From Rhizophagus irregularis (Eukaryota; Glomeromycota; Glomeromycetes; Glomerales; Glomeraceae), in contig NC_089432.1 in NCBI RefSeq assembly GCF_026210795.1, forward strand, positions 868,001 through 932,000: 64,000 nt of DNA. Direction: 5' to 3'. How positions within the stretch are numbered: the first letter of the stretch is position 1; every line of letters starts with the position of its first letter. The position numbers and the translations under genes are program-made. Below are positions 24,240 to 35,048 of the stretch, one piece after another. Under the pieces are notes generated by a model. It worked only from the letters and a program-made list of their open reading frames with translations. It did no database searches and had not been told where the DNA came from.

Positions 24240-25070
24240 ATTAAATAGTGATGTCATTATGCTCAAATGTCCAATCAAGATCAATGGAAGAGCATGAATT
24301 TTTTATAGGTTGACATTAAGCAACAGAATTTTCTTTTATGATAATGATAATAAGTTAAAAAGAAATGAATTTTGTTTCATATTTATTATTATCTTCTTAC
24401 ATTAAAAGTAAAATAATAATGTCTATATTGAAAAAAATCTTGCTGGACCCCATTTTTTGTTATATTAAATAAAATAAATTGAAATGATGATTGAACATTT
24501 TCTATCAATGTTCATCAAAATGGGAAACACTCCGAAATTCTTTGAAACTTACGGATATTTTTTTATCAAGATCTCATCAATCTATGCTTGAGAACATTCT
24601 AAGTTTGATGATATCTTTCCGAATTAATGTCAACATTACAAAGGAGTGACATGATAAAATCTGAAACTTTTGACATGTCGATACTGGAAAACTGATACTG
24701 GTGTAACCTCTTGGATAATGTGATACAAAAAATTAGAAAATCAAAAGCACATAATATAGGCCATTTTGCATCATTTGGTGTTTAAAATTGATTTTAGTAC
24801 TATGGAAACTTTTGAAATTTTGAATTTAATACTAATTATTAGATTAATATTCTCGGTACTAATTAACAGTTGTACAACAATTGTATATGTTTCAATATTT
24901 CTATAAATACTAGATTTGTAAAATCCAACGTCAATATGTTTGGATTGATATTCAATGTTTGATGAAAGAATTTCGCTCCATTCGGTAAGAAGTATTTTTG
25001 TTGTACTCCTATTTACCGATATTCTTTTAAAATTTCTTTCTTGATACTTTGTTTTAAAAAAGTTCTCAAC
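24240..25070. other. Intergenic, no gene seen
   Basis: Spacer between copies E and F. Nothing recognised before the Sel1 relic at about 25075. Confidence 0.4.
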
Positions 25071-25074
25071 TTTA

Positions 25075-25130
25075 GTAGGTTCTGCTGTATTTTTATATTC
25101 ATTTTTTCTACATTTGAATAATATGAAAGA
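25075..25130 (-). pseudogene. Sel1 gene relic (N-terminal fragment)
   Basis: GTAGGTTCTGCTGTATTTTT...TATTCATTTT...TTGAATAATATG matches the antisense of the IKEIEPTI segment of copy E (GTAGGTTCTATTTC...TTCATTTTATTAAAATTTTG). Flanking sequence to about 25260 is shared with 32090-32270, so it is part of the duplicated block. Confidence 0.5.
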
Positions 25131-25725
25131 ATTGATGTAATGAGTTATTAAGTCATCCTAATAAAGGATGGAAAGAGTTCTTTTTCACACGAATTATCTC
25201 ATTATGAAAACTGGCAATTTTATTTATTAAATAGTAATCCATATAAGAATCAGGCAGTTTTATTAATAAAATTGGGATAAGTACAATACAATAATTTTTG
25301 CAGTCTTGGAATAATATAGTTTTAACTACCATTTAAAACCAAGTTTATTATAATTTTTTTTAGATTGGTAATACTTAATAGTTTATTACAAGATGATCAA
25401 ATGAAAAATAAATTAAACAGTTTAATCCAATAAAATAGAAGTATATTTTTATTTTGAGAAAAATTTTCTAGTGCTAGCAAGTGGCAACTATATAATAAAA
25501 TAAATTATTCACACACTCCCAGATTATTTTATATTAATATAAATGGCTCAGCTAACATATGAGTAACATGTCAAGCAATTGCATTATTTGAAGCAGGTTT
25601 TAGTTCAAGAAAGTTGCCCAAGAACTGGGGAGCATGTCCGCCATACAAGTAATTTACGTTTAAAAAAAGTATGAAGAAACAAAAGAAATGTGAAAAATAA
25701 ACTACGTTATATAATCTTAACAACG

Positions 25726-26727
25726 TCATTCCTCTATAAGTTCTTCTAATTTAATTAGAGCACTTGCACTCCCTTGTTTAGCCGATTCTTTATACCAATA
25801 AATGGCCTGTTTAACATTTTTTTCAACTCCATCACCATTTTCATACATTAAAGCAAGATTATATTGAGCATAATGATTATCTAAGTTTGCAGACTTTTGA
25901 TATGATTCAAATGCTTTTTTCTTGTTAAGACCAGTTCCAATTCCATTATTATAACAATACCCTAACATAGTTATCCCATCTGAATATTCTTTCTCGGCTG
26001 TTTTTTTAAATAGCTCAAAAGCTTTATTATAATCTATTGCGACACCATCTCCACTTTTGTATATATGAGCAAGATTATATTGTGCTAAACAACTACCTAA
26101 ATTTGCTGTCTTTTCATATAGTTCAATTGCTTTTTGCATATTTATATCAGTCCCAATTCCATTAACATGACAATATCCTAGCAGATTTGTACCACATAAA
26201 AGTTCTTTCTTTGCTAAATTTTTAGATAATTCAAAAGCTTTATCATAATTCTTATCAGTACCTTCTCCATCAATATACATATTAGCAAGGTCAAGCTGAG
26301 CTGCATTATTTTCTAAACTTGCTGCTTTTTGAAATAATTTAAATGATTTTTGAATGTCAATACTGATTTCAATTCCATGATAATTAAAATATCCAAGCAA
26401 ATAAATAGAATTTGAGTCATTTTGATTATTTAAAAGCCAGTTAACTAACTCTTGTATATTTATATTGAAATTATTAAAATTAACAATAATATTTTGCTTT
26501 CTTACTTTTCTTTCTTTTCCTTCATTTAATTCCTCGAAGTAAATATCGACTATTTTATCAATTACAATACCTATATCTTCTTCAAAAATATTTTCATGAA
26601 TGTTTTGAATTGTAGGTTCTATTTCTTTTATTTTTATTTTATTATCAAATTTGTGAACATTTTGAGATAATTTATGTAATGTATTATTAGTATCAGATAA
26701 GTCAACATTTTCCGAATTAAGTTGCAT
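25726..26727 (-). CDS. Sel1-repeat protein (copy F)
   Basis: A 333-residue, single-exon member; ATG at 26727 (MQLNSENVDLS). The N-terminal domain (IKEIEPTIQNIHENIFEEDI...WLLNNQNDSNSIYLLGYF) is followed by about six Sel1 repeats with cores FQKAASLENNAAQLDLANMY, AIELYEKTANLGSCLAQYNL and KQAIYWYKESAKQGSASALI. It is the intact sister of the dead copy G at 32.6-33.7 kb: both proteins share the ASLENNAAQ and ANLGSCLAQ repeats, and the similarity extends well into both flanks. All hallmark repeat positions are intact. Confidence 0.9.
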   Translation of the reverse strand: MQLNSENVDLSDTNNTLHKLSQNVHKFDNKIKIKEIEPTIQNIHENIFEEDIGIVIDKIVDIYFEELNEGKERKVRKQNIIVNFNNFNINIQELVNWLLNNQNDSNSIYLLGYFNYHGIEISIDIQKSFKLFQKAASLENNAAQLDLANMYIDGEGTDKNYDKAFELSKNLAKKELLCGTNLLGYCHVNGIGTDINMQKAIELYEKTANLGSCLAQYNLAHIYKSGDGVAIDYNKAFELFKKTAEKEYSDGITMLGYCYNNGIGTGLNKKKAFESYQKSANLDNHYAQYNLALMYENGDGVEKNVKQAIYWYKESAKQGSASALIKLEELIEE

Positions 26728-26774
26728 GTTAGTGAGGTAATGAAAAGAAGAAAAGTAAAATTTGTGTTACTTTT

Positions 26775-26885
26775 TTGCAACAATATTTATTTAATGATAT
26801 GGTGATACTGCAGTTACTGCAGTTGCAGATCGGTTTTTGTTACATCAACTTCCGTCTAATTCACGTGACAATAATCTTTATTGTG
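26775..26885 (-). promoter_or_regulatory. Shared upstream block of Sel1 copy F
   Basis: Best-preserved version: AATATTTATTTAATGATATG, GGTGATACTGCAGTTACTG, GCAGATCGGTTTTTGTTACA, then TTCACGTGAC. The CACGTG core and ACTGCAG palindrome recur in copy G. It spans 50-160 bp before the ATG. Confidence 0.45.
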
Positions 26886-26889
26886 AAAA

Positions 26890-27925
26890 ATTTTGGAAGA
26901 AATCCACCATTTGTTGTATAGGAATTCAAATATTTATAACTTAAAAAAAATCTTTATATAAATTTATACCTGATTTATCTCATTACATATACAGATGTTT
27001 GAACGCTGAACTATAGTATAACAATATATTTTATAAAGAAAATATTATGGCTTTTATTTTTTATACACCTGCACAAAATGCGAGGGTGCATATGATTATA
27101 AAAATTAAAATTTTGCGCATTACATGAAATTTGAATAAAATAAAAAATTTATTAGTTAGCAACTTTTCGCCATAAATATAAGATAGCAATTAAGAGTGAA
27201 AAATGTGTGAAAATTAGACTATGTTTTTCCTAATGAAATGAATAAAAGTAAATTTTAATAACTAATATCCTAATCCTAGCATAATCCCGATTCCCGAACC
27301 CTAATCCAGACGCTAACTCAACCCATAATAACTTACCAAATAAATTTTTAATATTCATTATCAAGTAGAATTGAATGATCATGTTCTATATTTTACAGAA
27401 CCACATTTGGGTTTATCTATTAATTATTTTATTTAGATTTGTTGAAATCTTTAAGGGCCCTTTAAATCTGGAATTTCCTGTGGTCTACCCTTTGAACATC
27501 TAGCGCAGGATTTTCTAATATTATCTTGATCAATTCTGGTGAATTATCCATATTTTTAAGATATTGAACATTCTCAAGAAATTCTAAAAAAGATACTGAC
27601 AGAGTTGTTAGTGGACATAGATTCATTATCACCCATATTGTTATAGTTGTAAATAATAAGTGTAAGAAAGAAAGGTAAAGAAGCATGAGAAAGTAAAATG
27701 AAGCCATATAAAAACTTATCAAACACGTGATCGTAGTTAATATGAATCATGGAAACCACAAAAATATCTGACAAATATAATTTTGTAAAATTATAATCAC
27801 ACGCGTAAAAAAAACGACGCTAAGGGTGCACAAAATGCATCAGCACAAAACTAAATTACTAAACACTGTATATTTAACTTAACCTATTTGTATTATTTAA
27901 TCTCAAAAAACTAGAATATGCGATT
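26890..27925. other. Intergenic, no gene seen
   Basis: A+T-rich. Positions 27260-27330 contain a C-rich phrase with CCCTAATCC that only loosely resembles telomeric repeats. The minus frames of 60-86 codons near 27.5-27.8 kb overlap each other and look fortuitous. Confidence 0.4.
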
Positions 27926-27929
27926 TGCC

Positions 27930-27946
27930 GGGGGACTTCGTCCCCC
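27930..27946. repeat. GC hairpin GGGGGAC-TTC-GTCCCCC, copy 1
   Basis: A perfect 7-bp G/C stem with a TTC loop, an island in very A+T-rich DNA; followed by AAATATAACATTTA. The second copy at 30046 has a similar right flank. Confidence 0.8.
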
Positions 27947-28050
27947 AAATATAACATTTATAATTAAAAAAATTCTTTGATATAAATAAATTGAATTGTA
28001 TGTAAAATCACTAAAATATTACTGAATAATAAAATTTATTATAATTAGAT

Positions 28051-28380
28051 CCTATAAAAAATCATGTTTTTAATAAGGTTTTATACAATTTTTTATTAAA
28101 AATAATATTTCTAATCTATATAGGAATACAGAAAATGCACAATTCCATATTACAAAATGCATCATTTGCATGATTTGACCATAATTTATGCTGAATTTAT
28201 ATTCAGAAATTACATACTTTAAGCATAGAATTTACATGATTTGGTTAATGAATTTACTACTTAAATTACAATTATTAATATTATTAGTTGCATTTATATG
28301 AATTTGATTTTAATAATATTTTATTAAATTATTAAATCAAATATAAAAATAAAAAAAAATCCTTAGTATCAATGTGATTA
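28051..28380. mobile_element. Diverged copy of the CCCTATAA element (left half)
   Basis: Starts CCTATAAAAAATCATG and shares with 15639-15940 the order AGGAATACAGAAAATGCACA, ATTTGCATGATTTG and a closing stretch rich in AAATATAAAAATAAAAA. No right end was found, so it is truncated. Confidence 0.6.
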
Positions 28381-28484
28381 TAATTAGCCAATAATATAAA
28401 TTAATTCTTATGATTTAAAATAATTATGTAAGTTGTAATAAGTGTTTTAAAGTTAATACAGCTACAAAAAAATGAAATCTTATA

Positions 28485-29615
28485 AAAATTAATATTCAAG
28501 TAGAATCAACCCGCCTGAACAACTTTCAATTAATAAATGAAGTTGATTTCATTTGTCCAAAGTGGAGATATTACGCTCTAATTAAAAAAAAAACAGAAAA
28601 GAGAGATATCATCAAGAAAAATGCAATCTTCTCTAAGTACTACACCTATATTCATGAAAATTAATATTCAAGCAGAATCAACCCACCTGAACAACATTCA
28701 ATTAATAAATGAAGTTGATTTCATTTGTCCAAAGTGGAGATATTACGCTCTAAATTAAAAAAAAAACAGAAAAGAGAGTTAATATCATCAAGAAAAATGC
28801 AATCTTCTCTAAGCACTACACCTATGTTCGTGAAAATTAATATTCAAGCAGAATCAACCCACCTGAACAACTTTCAATTAATAAATGAAGTTGATTTCAT
28901 TTGTCCAAAGTGGAGATATTACGCTCTAAATTAAAAAAAAAAACAGAAAAGAGAGTTAATATCATCAAGAAAAATGCAATCTTCTCTAAGCACTACACCT
29001 ATGTTCGTGAAAATTAATATTCAAGCAGAATCAATCCACCTGAACAACTTTCAATTAATAAATGAAGTTGATTTCATTTGTCCAAAGTGGAGATATTACG
29101 CTCTAATTAAAAAAAACAGAAAAGAGAGATATCATCAAGAAAAATGCAATCTTCTCTAAGTACTACACCTATATTCATGAAAATTAATATTCAAGCAGAA
29201 TCAACCCACCTGAACAACTTTCAATTAATAAATGAAGTTGATTTCATTTGTCCAAAGTGGAGATATTACGCTCTAAATTAAAAAAAACAGAAAAGAGAGT
29301 TAATATCATCAAGAAAAATGCAATCTTCTCTAAGCACTACACCTATATTCATGAAAATTAATATTCAAGTAGAATCAACCCGCCTGAACAACTTTCAATT
29401 AATAAATGAAGTTGATTTCATTTGTCCAAAGTGGAGATATTACGCTCTAAATTAAAAAAAAACAGAAAAGAGAGTTAATATCATCAAGAAAAATGCAATC
29501 TTCTCTAAGCACTACATCTACATTCATGAAAATTAATATTCAAGTGCTTTTAACCCGCCTGAACAACTTTCAATTAATAAATAAAGTTGATTTCATTTGT
29601 CCAAAGTGGAGATTA
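28485..29615 (+). repeat. Satellite: about 6.5 copies of a 172-176-bp unit
   Basis: The phrase ATTAATATTCAAGYAGAATC recurs near 28490, 28662, 28836, 29012, 29184, 29358 and 29530. Each full unit contains GTTGATTTCATTTGTCC and GATATTACGCTCTAA, and differences between units are few. Every full unit carries the same plus-strand open frame of about 45 codons (MQSSLSTTPMFVKINIQAES ... INEVDFICPKWRYYAL), sometimes running into the next unit. No start context, intron or promoter is evident. It may be an amplified exon fragment or a plain satellite. Confidence 0.9.
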
Positions 29616-29639
29616 TAGTGTGTTTGGAAAAAGAAGTTT

Positions 29640-31980
29640 AATTTAAAAAAATTTTATATAAAAAAAAATGTAATATAAAAATTAAGAACTGAGTTGACAA
29701 AAATTTGAAATAACATGAATTTTAAATTAATTCTTTCATTAATTATAAATTCAAGTAGTTTAAAAATAAAAATAGTAAAAAAAAATATTTTTTATGAAAT
29801 ATTACAGTATTTTTTAAAAAAAATACACTTATAATTTTAATTTGTAATTATGTAATATCCAAATATTTAATCTTACAAATAGAAAAAATGTAAAAAAAAT
29901 TTTATGATGTTTTTATAAAAAAAGAAAAAATTTTAAATTTTTGAAAAAAAATTTCGTCTAACACTTTTTTAATTGATTATCACAAGATCTGCATGATCAT
30001 CTATACGTTTTTAATTTTTTTTAACTTTATTTATTTCTTAAATAAGGGGGACTTCGTCCCCTAAGCATATCATTTGTTCATATATGCCAATTTTTGGAAT
30101 TAGCACTTTTTGATTCTAAAAAACAAACTTTACCAAATTACCGGTTGCACAAAATAATAATCTATGAATAAAATTGTTAATCATATTTTTTTTAATACAC
30201 CATTATTAAAATTTAAATAATCATTATAAAATTCTTGGAACAAAATTGCAAATAACTTGATGTCTATGTAAGATAAATGGATGAATTTATATTCATCCAA
30301 AAGAGAAAATTAAGACCTATCTAATGAATCCAAAAACAAATGAATTGATTCACTGGTTGCTAAGCAAATGCATTCAATATATATTTTTTTTTTAATATTT
30401 ATCTTTGATTGTTGATATCACCATGCCTAGTAATGCTAAAATAAAGTACATTCTTACCTTTCAAATGAGTTTAAAATTATTTGATTAGCATATGTGAATG
30501 CCAAGATATTAATGAACTTGTTAATTGCATAAACTGACATAAAGTTATCATTTCTTATCAAAAAAAAATTTTAGAATCTTATTAACTTAAAAAAATAAAA
30601 AATCTTATATTATAGCTTATATTTTTAATATTTTATATAAAAAAAAGTAGGGAACTGAAGTTAAAACAAATAAAAAATAATTTTTTCTTATGAATAATAA
30701 TTTTTTTTTTACTTACTGTTTAAAATAACCACTTTATATATTTATTAATTTTTTTTAACAAAAAAGTGATTGAAAAGTGATTGAAAAAAAGAATTGGTTA
30801 TTATCTTTGTTTTTGAATATGATAAAAAAAATTTTTTTATTTTCTGATAAATTTGGATTATCTGAACATATAACACATATTTAATTTAGGTTTATAAAAG
30901 TTAAATGGATAAAATTTTATGAAAAATTTAATTTTGGGTTAACTTTACTAACTGAAAGTTTCTTGAAGTTAAATCAGATGACCTTTGATTAAATATGCAT
31001 TAAATTTTTTGTGAAGTTTAAAAATTGATAAGTATTGAATAAAAAGTAAAATAATTCTACAAAAAATAATATAGCATTGAACAATACAATGAGCAATTCT
31101 TGAGTGAATAATGTTCAGTAAATGTCAATAATCAGTACATAATATTATTTTGCGTATTGTTTAAAGCTCCTGGCCAAATGGTTCCAATTTTTATTTTTTT
31201 TGATAATGTGTCAAAATAACTCGCCATCTATCGATGCTAAAATGATGATTTTGGCATCATTTGAAAGCTCTCAATAAGAGGATTCTAATGAGCTCTTAAT
31301 CGTCTTTCTACAATCACTGGATGGTGAGTTATTATGTGAAAATGATTCTAACCAATTAAAAAAGAATTGAAAATTGGAACTGTTCGGAGCTTTTTTATTA
31401 TTATTCAATGTTTTGATCATTGAAATGATCAACGCACTAGTATTATTGGTTTAATTTTTAATATAAAAATTATATTGTAATGGATAAAATAATTAAAACA
31501 ATATATTATTTTTATTTAATAAATTTTAGTAAAAACTTCATTATTTAATTAAATGTTAATTAAATTTAATTGTTTTATCATTTTTTAATTTTTTTTTAAT
31601 TTTTTTTATTTATCTCTTTGACGATGATCAAAGAAAAAAGATGATCAACAAAATTTTTTTTTTACAAAAGTTTATTATTTGATAATTAAACTTAACAAGC
31701 AATAAGAGTATCACAGAAGTGCCCAATTTATGATTTTATTCTAATGATGTCAAAAGAAGCAATATTTGCATATAGCAATATTTTTTGAAATATTAGCATT
31801 AAATAATGTATTACTATTGAAATTGCGAATATGCATATGCAATACAATATGCAATATGCATATTTATATATATATAAATTTGAACTCTAAAGTTCGCGTT
31901 GCACACTTCCAAATTTCTGAAAAAATACTTGAAGATCACACAACAAATACCAAATTAAGCGAAAAAGTACATTTATTTGG
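29640..31980. other. A+T-rich stretch without genes
   Basis: Homopolymer-rich sequence with the second GC hairpin at 30046-30061. A phrase around 31150-31400 (CCATCTATCGATGC, AATGATGATTTTGGCATCA) is less biased but has no frame. An open frame at 31766-31987 is low-complexity (CNTICNMHIYIYI). Confidence 0.45.
30046..30061. repeat. GC hairpin GGGGGAC-TTC-GTCCCC, copy 2
   Basis: Same stem and loop as at 27930, followed by TAAGCATATCATTTG, similar to the flank of copy 1. The two hairpins bracket the satellite and the partial CCTATAA element. Confidence 0.8.
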
Positions 31981-32028
31981 AAAGTGATCATCAATAACTA
32001 TCACATTAAAAGTATACTATCGCGAAAT

Positions 32029-32095
32029 TATTCATTTGAAAGTCCTCCCAATTTAATTATCTCCTTGTTTATCCGTCCCCATATTCGTACATTAA
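32029..32095 (-). pseudogene. Sel1 gene relic (C-terminal fragment)
   Basis: TTCATTTGAAAGTCCTCCCA, AATTTAATTATCTCCTTG and CCATATTCGTACATTAATG follow the antisense of the last Sel1 repeat (compare the end of copy D and the CCATTTTCATACATTAAAGC phrase), with the stretch between them deleted. It lies just downstream of the copy G remnant. Confidence 0.5.
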
Positions 32096-32583
32096 TGAAT
32101 AATATGTTAGTAGAATTGATGTAATGAGTTATTACTTATTATTGATGTTTGATAAGTCATCCTAATATTAAAGGGAAGGAAAGAGTTCTTTTTTCACTAC
32201 AAATCTATCACATTGTGACACTACTAGTTTACTAAAGGCCAAGCTTTATACAAACTGGCAATTTTATCGATAAACCAATTTTGTTGATTTTAAAAGAAGT
32301 AACATGCAATAATCAACTCATAAAATGACCAAATGAAAATATATTAGAAAGCTATAATTGCATTTTACTTTGATCAAATAAAATGGAGCATTTTTTTTTA
32401 TTTTGAGAAAAATTTCCTATAGTACAGCAATTATACACTCTTTTATATTAATATAATACCTCAAGCAATCACATTATTAGAAGTAAATAAAGAAGTGGCT
32501 TAAAGAATTATGAGCATTTCCACCATACAAGTATTTTAAGTTTAAAAAAAAGTATGAAGCAAAAAATGTAAAAATAAACCACA

Positions 32584-33662
32584 TTATGTAATCTTAGAAA
32601 CTGTTCCTTCTGTAAGTTCTACTAATTTATTTAGAGCACTTGCACTCCCTTGTTTAGCCGATTTTTTATACCAATAAATAGCCTGTTTAACATTTTTTTC
32701 AACTCCATCACCATTTTCATATATTAAAGCAAGATTATATTGAGCATAATGATTTTCTAAATTCGCAGCCTTTTGATATGATTCAAACAGTGTTGTCAAA
32801 TGACACTGAAATGACATTGAAATGACATCAAATGATATTAAATGACATCGATTTTACTATGAAAAAGTATGAGGAATGACAAATGTCATTTGAAAAATGG
32901 GCAAATGACATGGCAATTTAACAACACTGGATTCAAATGCTTTTTGCTTGTTAACATCAGTTCCAATTCCATTATTATAACAATACCCTAACATAGTTAT
33001 CCCACCTGAATATTCTTTTTCAGCCGATTTCTTAAAAAGCTCAAAAGCTTTATAATAATCCATTTCAACGCCTTCCCCATTCTTATATATATGAGCAAGA
33101 TTATGCTGTGCTAAACAACTGCCTAAATTTGCTGTCTTTTGATATAATTCAATTGCTTTTTGAATATTTGTGTCAGTTCCAATTCCATTATCATGACAAT
33201 GTCCTAGCAGATTTATACCACATAAAAGTTCTTTCTTTGCTAATTTTTTAGATAATTCAAAAGCTTTATCATAATATTTATCAGTGCCTTCTCCATTAAT
33301 ATACATATTAGTAAGGTAAACTTGGGCTGCATTATTTTCTAAACTTGCTGCTTTTTGAAATAATTTAAATGCTTTTTTCATATCAATACTACTAACTCTT
33401 GTAAATTTATATTGAAACTATTAAAATTATCAAGAATATTCTTCTTTCTTACTTTTCTTTCTTTTCCTTCATTCAATTCTTCAAAGTAAATATGAACTAA
33501 TTTATCAATTACAATACCTATATCTTCTTCAAAAATATTTTCATGGATGTTTTGAATCGTAGGTTCTATTTCTTTTATTCTTATTTTATCAAATTTTTGA
33601 ACATTTCGAGATAATTTATGTAATGTATTATTAGTATTAGATAAATCCGAATTAAGTTGCAT
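32584..33662 (-). pseudogene. Dead Sel1-repeat gene (copy G)
   Basis: Sister of copy F. Two independent lesions are visible. First, a 142-bp hAT MITE interrupts the fifth repeat within KQKAFES. Second, relative to copy F a segment of 79 bp (equivalent to 26365-26443) is missing at about 33395, between two ACT triplets, which removes the WLLNNQ...GYFNYHG segment and shifts the frame. The coding parts otherwise read cleanly (33662-33396, 33381-32938, 32779-32584), so the gene died recently. The start would be the ATG at 33662 (MQLNSDLSNTNN). The upstream block at 33730-33815 is intact. Confidence 0.9.
32788..32929. mobile_element. hAT-type MITE with perfect 8-bp target duplication
   Basis: The ends CAGTGTTGTCAAATGACA and, inverted, CAGTGTTGTTAAATTGCC bracket 142 bp. 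The direct repeat GATTCAAA stands at 32780-32787 and 32930-32937, and the intact paralogue F has a single GATTCAAATGC at this point, so the empty site is present in the same window. The CAGTG terminus and the 8-bp duplication are diagnostic of the hAT superfamily. The interior repeats AAATGACAT several times and codes for nothing. Confidence 0.95.
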
Positions 33663-33729
33663 GATGGGCGAAGTACATAATTTGGAATTAGAAAAAGAAG
33701 AAAAGGTATAATTTGTGTCACCTTTTGCA

Positions 33730-33815
33730 ATGATATTTATTTTTTTCATGGTGATACTGCAGTTTGCAGGTCGGCTTTTGTTACATCATTTCTGTCTAAA
33801 TCACGTGATAATTTT
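33730..33815 (-). promoter_or_regulatory. Shared upstream block of dead Sel1 copy G
   Basis: Contains ATGGTGATACTGCAGTTTGC, GGTCGGCTTTTGTTACATCA and AAATCACGTGAT, nearly identical to the block before copy F. Confidence 0.45.
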
Positions 33816-33845
33816 ATTGTTCCAATAAAAATCATGTAATAAGAT

Positions 33846-33912
33846 CCCTGTAAAAAATGTTGATTCACAGAATTTCTACGGAAATTACAGAAATATTCGG
33901 ATTTTTATAGGG
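33846..33912. mobile_element. 67-bp miniature element with CCCTGTAA ends
   Basis: The ends CCCTGTAAAAAAT and, inverted, CCCTATAAAAATCCG; direct repeat GAT at 33843-33845 and 33913-33915. Same end type and 3-bp duplication as the 1424-bp element at 15639, so probably a minimal member of that family. Confidence 0.65.
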
Positions 33913-34509
33913 GATATCAACCAATCAAAATCATATAACTAAATGATGATTAGCTAAATTCAAACAATAATTAGTTTCTTTCCATCATTCAATTTTTTTT
34001 TAAAAAATATATTATTCATTAAGAGTATTAATTTTGTACATGAATGCAAAAAAAAATTGTATAAGGAATTATCATTATATGATGGGCCAATTTCTAAAAC
34101 ATCGTCGAATCGCAGATGAATTATGTTTCAAAACTATGCATAGCTATAGTCGTGACATATTTATCATTTAATTCCAGTATTCACTCAAATTCCAACAATA
34201 TAGGTGAAACAGCCATATGAAGCTGGATTATTTTAATAAGTAGCATAAAATAACTTCTTACATTAATTATTCCATCGATTTATTTATTTTATGTTTATAT
34301 ATATTGTAAAGTTCGTGATATTGAAAGCGAAATCTTTATTTTGAAATCGAAGATTTATTATGTACTGTACATAATAAATACGAATATACGATTTGCTAAT
34401 TTTTTTTTTATACCGTAACTCTTCGGTATTATTTAATTCCGGTTCTTGGTCAGAATTAAGAAAAAAATTTTTTATTTAATTAATTAAAATGTGACTTTAA
34501 TCACTCAAA

Positions 34510-34760
34510 ATTTTTTATTTTATTTTATTTTATTAAATAAAGACGTAGACTGGGGTGATAACAAGGGAATTCCTGTAAGTTAGCACCATTACAAATAGTG
34601 AATTAAACTATACAAAAGTTAACACCCAACGGCCAACTCCCTAACGAAGTTGTCCAGCCTCTTATTGAAAAATTCTAGGCATGACCTAATTTCTATCGGC
34701 TCATTAACTATATCATCGCGAACAAAAAAGCAAAAAAAAGGAATTCGAACTAGATAAGCT
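34510..34760 (-). mobile_element. Retroposon-like 3' tail
   Basis: On the minus strand the block ends ATCACCCCAGTCTACGTC then TTTATTTAATAAAATAAAA, like the tail at 905-970 (GACCCCAGTCGAGTC plus A-rich units). No enzyme frame remains upstream. Probably the end of a related non-LTR retroposon. Confidence 0.35.
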
Positions 34761-34981
34761 AATCGTATTTTTCTTCTACTACCTATATGGCACTATACGT
34801 AAATACCGTCAGGTTAGAATAATGTAAGTTATAAAGGTGCAAACTTAATGATGTGACGTAACTCTTAGTTAAGCCGCATCATAGACGTAATTAGGACGTA
34901 ACCCTCAGAAGTGGATAAGTTTGCATTCTATTACTAATTATATTATAATTAAACATGTAGACACATGATATATGACGTAAC

Positions 34982-34999
34982 CCTAAGGGTGCACCCTTA
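34982..34999. repeat. 18-bp perfect palindrome CTAAGGGTGCACCCTTAG
   Basis: It sits among repeats of GACGTAACCCT/GACGTAACTCT (34840-34985). The half CTAAGGGTGCAC recurs at 27823. No function is evident. Confidence 0.6.
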
Positions 35000-35048
35000 G
35001 TAAGTTATATAGAGGTCCGTTATTAGACTTTAAGGATGATCAATTTAG

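Noticed and set aside
27260-27330. Interstitial telomere-like CCCTAA words
   Set aside because: Only scattered single words; no tandem array.
28725-29159. Separate small genes within the satellite
   Set aside because: The frames are repeated units of one array, lack promoters and start contexts, and are reported as one repeat.
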